A stretch of 64,000 bases of DNA, taken from NCBI GenBank assembly GCA_963724945.1, contig CAVRWL010000003.1:372001-436000 (forward strand), given 5' to 3'. Shown in pieces: positions 25,800-33,750 of the stretch. This stretch comes from Hyphomicrobium_A sp963724945 (GTDB lineage Bacteria > Pseudomonadota > Alphaproteobacteria > Rhizobiales > Hyphomicrobiaceae). Within the stretch, counting starts at the first letter, position 1. Each line of letters opens with the position of its first letter. Both the position numbers and the translations under genes were made by a program. The notes under the pieces were generated by a model. It ran no database searches. It was not told the DNA's origin and saw only the letters and a list, made by a program, of their open reading frames with translations.

Positions 25800-26477
25800 G
25801 TGCGGCTGCTGGTCATTGACGACAACCAACGGCTTTCGGAGTACGTGGGCGTAGCGCTGCGCGGCCAAGGCTTCGCCGTCGATTCGGTCGAAAGCGGTGC
25901 CGACGCGGAAGCTGCCATCGCCACCACAGCTTACGATGCGATCATCCTCGACTTGGGTCTGCCGGATATCGATGGGCTGGCGTGGCTCACGGAGGTGCGC
26001 AAGCGCCTCAATCAGACGCCGGTCCTCATCCTCACCGCGCGCGATGGCGTGCAGGATCTCGTTCTGGGCTTGAACTCGGGCGCGGATGATTACCTGCGCA
26101 AGCCGTTCGAGGTCGAGGAGCTCGTCGCACGCATACGCGCGCTGCTGCGTCGTCCCGGTCACGCTCTCGGCATCCAGCTCACGCAAGGCAACGTGGCCCT
26201 CAACACAAACACGCGCGAGCTCACGATCAATGGCGTCCTCGTCGACCTCGGCCGGCGAGAGTGCGGCGCGCTCGAGATCTTGTTGCGCCGCGCCGATCGT
26301 GTGGTCACGAAATCCGCGATCGAAGAGGCCATCTATGGCTTCGGCGAGGAGCTTGCCTCCAATGCGATCGAGGTCTTGATCCACCGCCTGCGCAAGCGCA
26401 TGCAGGACGCTCAGGCCAACGTGCACATCCATACCCTGCGCGGGGTCGGGTACATGCTCACCGATGCGCCGGCGTGA
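25800..26477 (+). CDS. OmpR/PhoB-family response regulator (PmrA/QseB-like)
   Basis: 225 residues: receiver domain (1-120) with acidic pocket Asp7/Asp8, phospho-acceptor Asp51 in AIILDLGLPD, and the conserved Lys in YLRKPF. A winged-helix DNA-binding domain follows, with LGRRECGALEILLRRADRVV and the C-terminal HIHTLRGVGYML. A GTG start was chosen because AAGGA lies about 8 bp upstream and the receiver begins there; an ATG at 25752 would add an Arg-rich leader. It overlaps the histidine kinase gene. Of the factors visible here it is the best candidate to bind the GTAA-N7-GTAA boxes. Confidence 0.92.
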   Translation: MRLLVIDDNQRLSEYVGVALRGQGFAVDSVESGADAEAAIATTAYDAIILDLGLPDIDGLAWLTEVRKRLNQTPVLILTARDGVQDLVLGLNSGADDYLRKPFEVEELVARIRALLRRPGHALGIQLTQGNVALNTNTRELTINGVLVDLGRRECGALEILLRRADRVVTKSAIEEAIYGFGEELASNAIEVLIHRLRKRMQDAQANVHIHTLRGVGYMLTDAPA

Positions 26478-27924
26478 CACCATGCGGTCCTCGAGCTCAC
26501 CTGCCCCCCGCGCTCAATCGATCTGGGTCAGGCTGATCGTAGGGCTCGTGGCGGTCTCGCTTCTCGCTGCCGCAGCGACGAGCCTGCTCATCTACGAGCG
26601 CTTCATTGCGACGAACTCGGCATTCCGCGACCGCACCTTGCAGAACGACGCGCGCGTCATCAGCAAGCTTTTGCGCCGCGCGGCCCAGGGCCGCCCGCTG
26701 CAGCTCCCCGATTTCCTTGCCGACGGCTTTCAGCAGGGCAAAGGAAAGTTCGCCATCGTCAGCGAGCACGGCGTCTTGGTTTCCGGCTCGCCCGGCGTCA
26801 CCGAGGCGCTGGCACCCATCGACGACGCCGATCAGCGCGATTTCTTCCTGACGGACGGCGGACATGACGGGCAAAAGCTCTATGGCTTCACGCTGCACGG
26901 GAGCTATGGCTCGAAGCCTGTATGGATTCAGGTCGCCGTTCCGCAAGGCGAGATTGCTTTCGATTCCGTGCTCGAGGAATTCATCAAGGACATCGGCTGG
27001 ATCTGGGTGCCCTTCGTCATTGTCTTGCTCACCACCAACCTACTGGTTGCCAGAATTGGATTGCGCCCTTTGCAGCGCGCCGCCGCCCAAGCCGAGGCCA
27101 TCGGTCCAGGAGCGGTGTCCGCGCGCCTGCCCGAGGAGGGTCTGCCACGCGAGGTGCTCGCGCTCGTGGGTGCCGTCAACCGGGCATTGGACCGGCTCGA
27201 GACCGCATTCCACTCGCAACAAAGGTTCATAGCCGACGCGGCGCACGAGCTTCGCACCCCCGTGGCCGTCCTCAAGGCGCACGCGCACATTCTTCCGCCA
27301 CAGGCCGGCCTGTCGGCGTGGAAGGAGGAGATCGACGCCATGGAGCGGCTCGTTAACCAGCTCCTCGACTCCGCGCGGCTCGACATCGTTGCCTTGGAAA
27401 AGGGCCAGGTCGTCGAGCTCAACCAGGTCGCGCAGGCCGTTGCATCGCAGTTGGCGCCGCTCGCGCTCGGCGCCGGCAAGTTGGTGGAGGTGATCCCCAC
27501 GAGCGTGCCCGTCTTCATAGACGGCTCCGTCGATCTGCTCGCCGGTGCGGTGCGCAACCTCGTGGAGAACGGGGTGCGGCATACGGCACCTGGAACCGCG
27601 GTCGAGATCGAAATTTCGCTTCCGGCGACGCTGCGCGTCCGAGATCACGGACCCGGCATCGACCCGCAGGAGCGGGAGCTGATCTTCAAGCGGTTCTGGC
27701 AGGGCGGCCGCGACCGCGGCGGGGGAGTCGGGCTCGGCATGGACATCGTCGCCCGTTCCGTCGCAACTTTGGGCGGCACAATTTCGATCTCCGATGCTCC
27801 AGGCGGAGCCGTCTTCATCCTCCAGTTCCAACCGACGAGCGTCAGCGCTTCCGGGAAACGGAGCATTGACGACCGACCGGCAAGTGCGCGCTATTGGGAC
27901 AGTCACGCACAAAATCCATCCTGA
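26464..27924 (+). CDS. Sensor histidine kinase (PmrB/QseC-like)
   Basis: 486 residues: membrane segment 1 (IWVRLIVGLVAVSLLAAAATSLL), a periplasmic sensor of about 130 residues, membrane segment 2 (IWVPFVIVLLTTNLLVA), a HAMP-like linker, the dimerisation/phospho-acceptor motif AAHELRTP (His261 with this start), and the ATPase domain with NLVENGVRH, DHGPGID and GGVGLGMDIV. It should phosphorylate the upstream response regulator in response to an envelope signal. The start used overlaps the regulator stop by 14 bp; ATG 26482 is an alternative. The sensor domain has no recognisable metal or acidic cluster beyond DDADQRD. Confidence 0.92.
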   Translation: MRRRDTMRSSSSPAPRAQSIWVRLIVGLVAVSLLAAAATSLLIYERFIATNSAFRDRTLQNDARVISKLLRRAAQGRPLQLPDFLADGFQQGKGKFAIVSEHGVLVSGSPGVTEALAPIDDADQRDFFLTDGGHDGQKLYGFTLHGSYGSKPVWIQVAVPQGEIAFDSVLEEFIKDIGWIWVPFVIVLLTTNLLVARIGLRPLQRAAAQAEAIGPGAVSARLPEEGLPREVLALVGAVNRALDRLETAFHSQQRFIADAAHELRTPVAVLKAHAHILPPQAGLSAWKEEIDAMERLVNQLLDSARLDIVALEKGQVVELNQVAQAVASQLAPLALGAGKLVEVIPTSVPVFIDGSVDLLAGAVRNLVENGVRHTAPGTAVEIEISLPATLRVRDHGPGIDPQERELIFKRFWQGGRDRGGGVGLGMDIVARSVATLGGTISISDAPGGAVFILQFQPTSVSASGKRSIDDRPASARYWDSHAQNPS

Positions 27925-27953
27925 GATCGTGCGAGTAGCCGGCGGATTCCGAC

Positions 27954-28829
27954 ATGGATGCGTACCGCGTCTGCGTTTTTGCGCTCATCCCCGCGCTTGG
28001 CATCTGCATCGGTGCTGAGCGTACGTGGGCGGGGAACGAAGCAAATTTCGTGCTCTACGATCATCACACGGAGGCAAAGGGCACCACAGAAATCAATGTT
28101 TTCAATGACTTTTCGCGGGGCGCACCCGGAGATCCGGCGTACGCGGCGCAACTCATTGAGATAGAGCGGGCCCTTTCCGATCAGTGGATGGCGTCGCTCT
28201 ATGTCGAGAGCGACCACATCGACGGCAGCGACTATGCGTTCGGTGGCTGGCGCCTCGAGAGCCGCTATCGGCTTCTGCCCTACGGGGCGTTTCTCAATCC
28301 AGTCCTCTATGTCGAGTACGCACACCAGCGCCCCACACACCGCTATCTGCTCGAGGTCGTCGGGCGGACCGATGCACCCGAAACCATAGGCAGCGCCTCC
28401 GAGATCGAGAGCCGGCTGATCCTCGGTGAGGATATCGGCGACAGGCTCGACGTTGCGTTCAACTGGATCAACGACGCCAATCTGCGCTCGGGCGATTGGG
28501 AATTCGGATACGCCCTCGGTCTCAACTACGCCCTCTTTCAGCAGGGTGAACGCGCGGCTGAGCCAACGGGCGGGGCTCGCCCCCATGATCGCCAGGATGG
28601 CGATTGGGGCGTAAAGGAGGTCAAGCTCGGCGCCGAGCTCTACGGCGGCGCGGGCGACAGCGGCCTGGGGCTTAGCTTGGATCCAAGTGTGACAAAGCAC
28701 TACGCGGAGCTCAATCTCCGAAGCGAGTTCGAGAACGGGCTGCACCTTCAGGTGGGTGCCGCCGCTGGCCTGACCCACGACAGCGAGCGGGGCCTGGTCC
28801 GCATGATGCTCGGCTACGAGTTCGAGTAA
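27954..28829 (+). CDS. Predicted outer-membrane barrel protein, unknown function
   Basis: 291 residues with a signal-like N-terminus (MDAYRVCVFALIPALGICIGA), then amphipathic strands with aromatic girdles (WMASLYVESDHI, WRLESRYRLLPYG, LNPVLYVEYAH, YALGLNYALF, LHLQVGAAAG) and a C-terminus MMLGYEFE. This fits a 12-14 stranded barrel or an outer-membrane-associated beta protein rather than an enzyme. It directly follows the histidine kinase by 29 bp, so it may be transcribed with the two-component system. No family name can be given. Confidence 0.6.
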   Translation: MDAYRVCVFALIPALGICIGAERTWAGNEANFVLYDHHTEAKGTTEINVFNDFSRGAPGDPAYAAQLIEIERALSDQWMASLYVESDHIDGSDYAFGGWRLESRYRLLPYGAFLNPVLYVEYAHQRPTHRYLLEVVGRTDAPETIGSASEIESRLILGEDIGDRLDVAFNWINDANLRSGDWEFGYALGLNYALFQQGERAAEPTGGARPHDRQDGDWGVKEVKLGAELYGGAGDSGLGLSLDPSVTKHYAELNLRSEFENGLHLQVGAAAGLTHDSERGLVRMMLGYEFE

Positions 28830-28888
28830 CTTTGCCGGGGCGTTCGACTGGTCGAAATTTACGATGCCGGCGCGCAGCGTTCGCAGCC

Positions 28889-28904
28889 GTAATGTTGCGG
28901 TAAG
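28889..28904 (+). promoter_or_regulatory. GTAA-N7-GTAA direct repeat, box 5
   Basis: GTAATGTTGCGGTAAG: half-sites at 28889 and 28900, 11 bp apart. It lies upstream of the DPM1-GtrA glycosyltransferase gene, 91-106 bp before the GTG at 28995 and 43-58 bp before an alternative GTG at 28947. Confidence 0.6.
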
Positions 28905-28994
28905 TCACTGACGCCAGGGTGCCTCCCGATCCGCCCCAAGAGAAGGGTGCGCGTAGCGGCTGCTCGCAGCTGCATTGAGCCCAGACGAGGGATC

Positions 28995-30230
28995 GTGGAG
29001 CTGACTAAGCAAGACGGCGGCAGCATATTGGTTAACGCGTTGGCTGCCCGCGATGACGTGGGTGGAGCGCCTGAAGCGCTGCTCGGCCCGGTACGGCAAG
29101 CCGTTGTCAGCTGCGCGGCTCGCCAGCCGCTGAGCAGCGTCCGGCCGTCGCCGATCCTCACAGTGGTCGTACCGACCTTCAACGAGTCCGCCAACGTTCC
29201 GCTGCTCGTGGAGCGCGTTGCGTCGGCCCTGGAAGGCGTCGACTGGGAGCTTGTCTTCGTCGACGACAACTCGCCCGACGCCACATCGGCAATCGCGAAA
29301 GATCTCGGACGCCGCGACGCCCGCGTGCGCTGCATCCGGCGGGTCGGCCGGCGCGGGTTGTCCGGCGCCTGCCTCGAGGGAGCGCTTTCCAGTCAGGCCG
29401 AGTTCGTCGCGATCATGGATGCCGATCTGCAGCACGACGAGCGGCTGTTGCCGCGGATGCTCGATGCGCTCCGGCGCGGAAAGCCAGATTTGGTGATCGG
29501 AAGCCGGTATACGAACGGCGGAGCGGCGAATGGATTTTCGTTGCTGCGTGGGTCGATCAGTCGCACCGCGACGCAATGGGCGCGCCGCCTGACCGGAGTT
29601 GCGGTGCACGACCCCATGAGTGGCTTCTTCATGATGCGGCGCGAGCTCCTCGACCAGATTGCGCCGGAACTGTCGAGCGAGGGATTCAAGATCCTGTTCG
29701 ACATTCTAACCACGGTCAGGCGACGCAAGCTCTCGATCGTGGAGCTCCCGTATGGGTTTCGCGCGCGACTCAACGGAAAGAGCAAGTTCGACGTACGCAT
29801 CGGGCTCGAGTTCGTATCCCTCATCTTGGCGAAGCTCACGCATCAACTGGTATCGCCGCGTTTCTTCAGCTTTCTGGCTGTCGGCGGCTCCGGCGTGCTC
29901 GTGCAGCTTCTCTGCCTCAGCGAGGGACTGGCGACCGGCCTGCCCTTCTGGGGCGCGCAATCGCTTGCGACGCTCGCGGCGATGACGAGCAACTTCCTCC
30001 TCAACAACGTGCTGACCTACAGCGACCAGCGCGTGACCGGCTGGCGTATGCTTCCCGCTCTGTTCGGCTTCTACGCCGTGTGCTCGATCGGCGCGTTGAG
30101 CAACGTCGGCGTTTCGTCCTGGCTCTTCTCGAAGGACCCCGTGTGGTGGCTCGCCGGAATCGCCGGCTCCATCGTCGGTGCGGTCTGGAACTATGCGGGA
30201 TCGTCCACGCTGGTGTGGAACCGTCCGTGA
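28995..30230 (+). CDS. Polyprenyl-phosphate glycosyltransferase (GT2, DPM1-like) fused to GtrA domain
   Basis: An N-terminal GT2 domain of the dolichyl-phosphate-mannose synthase type has VVPTFNESANV, VDDNSPD, MDADLQHD and GSRYTNGG. A C-terminal GtrA-like four-helix membrane domain (about residues 280-410: FFSFLAVGGSGVLVQLL, ATLAAMTSNFLLNN) follows. Such fusions load a sugar (mannose, glucose, galacturonate or aminoarabinose-like) on undecaprenyl/dodecaprenyl phosphate and help present it to the periplasm. The next gene encodes a lipid-linked-sugar-using transferase and overlaps it by 4 bp, so they form donor-maker and user. GTG 28995 has GAGG five bp upstream; GTG 28947 is possible. Confidence 0.88.
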   Translation: MELTKQDGGSILVNALAARDDVGGAPEALLGPVRQAVVSCAARQPLSSVRPSPILTVVVPTFNESANVPLLVERVASALEGVDWELVFVDDNSPDATSAIAKDLGRRDARVRCIRRVGRRGLSGACLEGALSSQAEFVAIMDADLQHDERLLPRMLDALRRGKPDLVIGSRYTNGGAANGFSLLRGSISRTATQWARRLTGVAVHDPMSGFFMMRRELLDQIAPELSSEGFKILFDILTTVRRRKLSIVELPYGFRARLNGKSKFDVRIGLEFVSLILAKLTHQLVSPRFFSFLAVGGSGVLVQLLCLSEGLATGLPFWGAQSLATLAAMTSNFLLNNVLTYSDQRVTGWRMLPALFGFYAVCSIGALSNVGVSSWLFSKDPVWWLAGIAGSIVGAVWNYAGSSTLVWNRP

Positions 30231-31729
30231 GGTCCCCCAGCACTCCCGTAGAGACGAGCCGAGTAGGGTTACTCATCGCGCTGACGGCGGCTCTGCTGGC
30301 CACCCGACTGTGGCTCGACGCGCACCTGGAGCTGATGTTCGACGAGGCGTATTACTCGCTTTGGGCCAAGCACTGGGCATGGTGCTACCTCGACCATCCT
30401 CCGCTCGTTGCATTGTGGATCCGCGCGTCGACCTGGTGTTTCGGCAAGGGCGATTTCGGGGTGCGCGCACTCGGTACGATTGCGGCGTCCGCAGGCACGG
30501 GCGTGGTCTATCTCGTGTCCTGGCACCTGTTCGCCAACCGCGCCGCCGCGACGTTTGCCGCCCTGCTCTATTGCTCGATGCTGCTGATTGGCGCGGGCGC
30601 GATCATCGTTACGCCCGACACACCCTTGGTGTTCTTCTGGTCGATCGCTGTCTATGCGCTCGTGCGCATATATCGCGACGGCGGCGCAGGCTGGTGGTGG
30701 CTCGTGGGGATCGCCATGGGGCTCGCGTTGCAGTCGAAATACACCGCGTTGCTGCTTGGAGCCGGCATTCCCTGCGCCATACTGGCCGTTCCGAAGCTGC
30801 GCTTCTGGTGGCGGCGCCCGCAACCCTATCTCGCGGGGATTTTGGCCTTTGCGATATTTCTGCCGGTTATCGTATGGAACTATCACCACGGCTGGGCATC
30901 GTTCGCAAAGCAGTTCGGACGTGCCGAGGTCAACAGCCTGAGCGTGCGCTACATCGCCGAGCTCGTCGGAAGCCAGGCCGGGCTGCTGACACCATTCGTG
31001 TTCCTGCTGGCCGGAGCCGGTGTCTGGCTCGCAATCAGCCGGCGCCAGTACGCGGATAGTGAAGCCGAGGTGTTCCTATTGGCGCTCCTCGCTCCGATGG
31101 GCGCCTATTTCCTGTTCCATAGTCTCCACGCGAGGGTGCACGGCAATTGGATCGCACCCGCGTATCCCGTCCTCGCTGTTCTCGGCTCGCAGGCGGCTTT
31201 CCGGGCTTGCGAATTCGGCGAGCGTTGGCGACCCGTGCTCGCGTTTTGCCGTCGGTGGGCTGTGCCGGTGGGTATCGGCTTTACCGCCGTTGCGTACCTG
31301 CAGGCCGCGACCGCTGTCATCCCCCTCGACCCGGCAAAGGATCCCACCGCCCTGCTGCAGGGCTGGTCCGCACTTGCGGGAGAGGTGGAGCGCATCGCGC
31401 AGCGAGAAGGCGCGTCCTATGTCCTCGCGTCGAACTATGCACTGACGAGCGAGCTCAATGTGTATTCCAACGGCGCGGTGCCGACGTTCGAATTCGGCGA
31501 GCCCATCCGCTGGCTGGCATTCGAGCGGCCCCCGAGCTCCGTATTTGCTCAGCCTGGCTTGTACATCGCTGAAAAGGGCAGGGATCACTCGAACGATCTC
31601 ATCAAGCGCTTCGCCGTTGTGAAGCGCATTGCGCAAGTCGCAAGGACACGCGGCGGCCGGCCGATAGCGACCTACGTCATCTACCTCATCGAAAAGCCGA
31701 CCGGGCCCGTTCTCGAGGTCGCGCGCTGA
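30227..31729 (+). CDS. ArnT/GT83-like membrane glycosyltransferase
   Basis: 500-residue GT-C enzyme with about ten to twelve membrane helices. The N-terminal catalytic loop FDEAYYSLWAKHW (Asp-Glu) followed by LDHPPLVALW is the hallmark of ArnT/PMT-type transferases that move a sugar from a polyprenyl phosphate donor onto lipid A or another envelope acceptor in the periplasm. In rhizobia the analogous pair is RgtE plus RgtA-D, which adds galacturonic acid to lipid A/core; that function is inferred here. The GTG start overlaps the stop of the preceding gene (GTGA). The long upstream extension of the frame (to 29576) is the shadow of the GT2 gene. Confidence 0.85.
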   Translation: MRSPSTPVETSRVGLLIALTAALLATRLWLDAHLELMFDEAYYSLWAKHWAWCYLDHPPLVALWIRASTWCFGKGDFGVRALGTIAASAGTGVVYLVSWHLFANRAAATFAALLYCSMLLIGAGAIIVTPDTPLVFFWSIAVYALVRIYRDGGAGWWWLVGIAMGLALQSKYTALLLGAGIPCAILAVPKLRFWWRRPQPYLAGILAFAIFLPVIVWNYHHGWASFAKQFGRAEVNSLSVRYIAELVGSQAGLLTPFVFLLAGAGVWLAISRRQYADSEAEVFLLALLAPMGAYFLFHSLHARVHGNWIAPAYPVLAVLGSQAAFRACEFGERWRPVLAFCRRWAVPVGIGFTAVAYLQAATAVIPLDPAKDPTALLQGWSALAGEVERIAQREGASYVLASNYALTSELNVYSNGAVPTFEFGEPIRWLAFERPPSSVFAQPGLYIAEKGRDHSNDLIKRFAVVKRIAQVARTRGGRPIATYVIYLIEKPTGPVLEVAR

Positions 31730-31786
31730 CGTAATGCTGCGAGCGGTGCCAACGGCGCCGCGACGAATGGGCGAGAGGGGCGGAGC

Positions 31787-31802
31787 GTAAGGAGGGCGTA
31801 AG
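31787..31802 (+). promoter_or_regulatory. GTAA-N7-GTAA direct repeat, box 6
   Basis: GTAAGGAGGGCGTAAG: half-sites at 31787 and 31798, 11 bp apart, with the first half-site 65 bp upstream of the ATG of the 30-residue membrane peptide. This is the same distance as at boxes 1-3. Confidence 0.6.
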
Positions 31803-31851
31803 TCGGGGCGCCTAAGGATGTAGAGGCTGCTCTTCAACCAGGACTTCCAAC

Positions 31852-31944
31852 ATGCCCGCGGGCACAATCCTCCTGATCACTCTCATCGCTGCCGCTGGCC
31901 TTGTAGGCATTGGGGCGCTGCTGAGCATGTGGTTGGACGGCTGA
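31852..31944 (+). CDS. 30-residue single-pass membrane peptide
   Basis: A short frame, ATG 31852 to TGA 31944, encodes a 30-residue peptide that is almost entirely one hydrophobic helix (TILLITLIAAAGLVGIGALLSMWL) between a Pro-Ala-Gly start and a Asp-Gly end. AGGA lies about 8 bp upstream of the ATG. The GTAA-N7-GTAA box at the standard distance supports it as a real, regulated gene. Small helical peptides of this kind usually modulate a membrane sensor kinase or transporter; that role is inference. Confidence 0.55.
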   Translation: MPAGTILLITLIAAAGLVGIGALLSMWLDG

Positions 31945-32142
31945 CGGGCCGGCCCGTTTAGCCCAAAGCTTTAAAGCTTGGACGCAGCAATCGCTTTGCA
32001 TCAAGCGCAGATCGTGAACGAGGAGCCTGCTGCCGGCAGCGCTTGACCAATCTATCGTTCGGCCGCGACAAAGTGGGACATCCATCATCCATGATGCCGG
32101 CATGAATGTCGGCTAACCGCTCATCGAGCTGAGAGGTTATGC

Positions 32143-32919
32143 ATGAGCCGTGTAGCGCAGGATTCCGGCACAAAAGTTCCCGAGGTCACGCTCGGCTTTT
32201 GGATCATCAAGATCGCCGCCACGACCCTTGGTGAGACCGGCGGCGACACCGTGACGATGACCATGGGCTTGGGCTACCTCGCCGGGACAGCAATCTTTCT
32301 TTTGGCCTTGGTGGCGCTGGTTGTCGCGCAGATTGTCGCCAAGCGATTTCATCCCTTCCTTTACTGGGCCACGATCATAGCCTCCACGACCTTCGGTACG
32401 ACGATGGCCGATTTCGCCGACCGATCATTGGGTGTCGGCTACGCCGGAGGATCGACAATTTTGCTGGCGTGCTTCCTCACCGTGCTTGGCTTGTGGCACT
32501 GGTCGTTGGGGTCCATATCGATCGAGACCGTGGTCACGCCAAGAGCGGAAGCCTTCTACTGGGCGGCGATCACATTCTCGCAAACGCTGGGGACTGCTGT
32601 GGGTGACTGGATCGCCGACACAGGAGGGCTCGGATATGAAGGTGGTGCGCTCGTATTCGGTGCCGGGCTAGCAGTGGTCGCTGCGGCCTATTTCTGGACC
32701 AATCTGTCGCGGGTCTCGCTATTTTGGCTCGCGTTCATTCTGACGCGACCGCTCGGGGCAACCGTTGGCGATTTCCTCGACAAGCCTCTCGATCATGGAG
32801 GGCTTGCCTTGAGCCGGCCCATCGCCTCGGCGGTGCTTGCCGCCTTCATCCTCGGGTGCATCCTCGTGCTGCCGCAAAGGGCCGGCCGGCATCCGGGTCA
32901 ATCTGAGGCGGCATCCTAA
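32143..32919 (+). CDS. DUF347 (COG4705) four-repeat membrane protein
   Basis: 258-residue integral membrane protein built of four copies of a ~55-residue repeat. Each copy begins with an [Phe/Tyr]-Trp helix carrying a Thr/Ser-rich core with a small acidic motif (TTLGETGGDT, TTFGTTMADF, QTLGTAVGDW, RPLGATVGDF) and continues into a Leu-Gly-[Tyr/Leu] turn and second helix. The repeated Gly-Asp pairs inside helices suggest ion or small-solute conduction, but the function is not established. It is preceded by a 198-bp gap that contains a perfect 14-bp palindrome AAGCTTTAAAGCTT (31966-31979). RBS is GAGAGG. Confidence 0.82.
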   Translation: MSRVAQDSGTKVPEVTLGFWIIKIAATTLGETGGDTVTMTMGLGYLAGTAIFLLALVALVVAQIVAKRFHPFLYWATIIASTTFGTTMADFADRSLGVGYAGGSTILLACFLTVLGLWHWSLGSISIETVVTPRAEAFYWAAITFSQTLGTAVGDWIADTGGLGYEGGALVFGAGLAVVAAAYFWTNLSRVSLFWLAFILTRPLGATVGDFLDKPLDHGGLALSRPIASAVLAAFILGCILVLPQRAGRHPGQSEAAS

Positions 32920-32973
32920 GCGCACGTATCCGTGCTCGATGCCGATTGGCGGATGAAGCCGCAACCGCACTCC

Positions 32974-33750
32974 TCACTTTTTTGCAAGCGGGCGCACGGC
33001 CTTCCGGCCTTCCAGCAGATAGTTGCTTTCGTCCTTGAGCCCGACACCGGTGATCTGGCGCCGGAAGGCCTCGCGCAAAAGCCAATGGGCCTTGAATGCG
33101 GCCTCGTTGGCGCTCAAGCCGCCGCGGCGGATGTTGGAGATGCAATTGCGCTCGCCGTCCTTGCGCCCGACGCGCGGGCCCCAGGTGAGGTAGGCCCCTA
33201 AGCTATCGGGCGAGGAGAGCCCCGGCCGCTCGCCGATGAGCACGAGCACGGCGCGTGCGCCCATGAACTCTCCCGCTTCGTCGCCCAGCGCCACGCGTGC
33301 CTGATCGGCGAGCAGCACTGGTGCCAGGCTCCATGCCTCTCTGCGCGCGAGCGGCACGAAGGCTGCGATCATGGCGACGGCGTTGGCTGCGACCCCCGTC
33401 GAGGAAAGACCATCGCCAACGAGAATGAGCAGGTCGGGAGCGGCGCCTGCAATGGCGGTGAGGCGCTGGCGCGAACCTGCACTCAAGCGCCGGCCCAGAT
33501 CCGGGCGCCGCAGATAGATGTCGCGATTCTCCGCTGCGCTCTTAATGTGCACGCTCGCAAGCCCGAGAGCGGCGAGCCCGGATTCGATGGAGCTCCAATC
33601 GATGGGCGTCGTCACGGCATCGCGTGCTTGCGCGTGCGCCATGGCGAAGGCCAGGACCTCGCTGATCGGCAGCGCCGAGCCGGCTCGGCCCAATCCGATG
33701 CGCGCGTCGGTGAAGCGGCGCAAGGCTGCCCAGGATTCCTCTGAGCTCAT
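32974..33750 (-). CDS. eutC: Ethanolamine ammonia-lyase small subunit
   Basis: 258 residues of EutC, which with EutB forms the adenosylcobalamin-dependent lyase that turns ethanolamine into acetaldehyde and ammonia. Seen: ARIGLGRAGSALP at the N-terminus, SAENRDIYLRRPDLGR, VGDGLSS, LIGERPGLSSPDSLGAYLTW and the terminal GVGLKDES. Its ATG overlaps the eutB stop (ATGA). No eutA reactivase, eutH transporter or microcompartment gene is present nearby. Confidence 0.94.
   Translation of the reverse strand: MSSEESWAALRRFTDARIGLGRAGSALPISEVLAFAMAHAQARDAVTTPIDWSSIESGLAALGLASVHIKSAAENRDIYLRRPDLGRRLSAGSRQRLTAIAGAAPDLLILVGDGLSSTGVAANAVAMIAAFVPLARREAWSLAPVLLADQARVALGDEAGEFMGARAVLVLIGERPGLSSPDSLGAYLTWGPRVGRKDGERNCISNIRRGGLSANEAAFKAHWLLREAFRRQITGVGLKDESNYLLEGRKAVRPLAKK

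Noticed and set aside
29576..30226. Upstream extension of the GT83-like frame
   Set aside because: It runs through the GT2-GtrA gene in another frame and is not glycosyltransferase-like; the GTG at 30227 overlapping the GT2 stop is the natural start.
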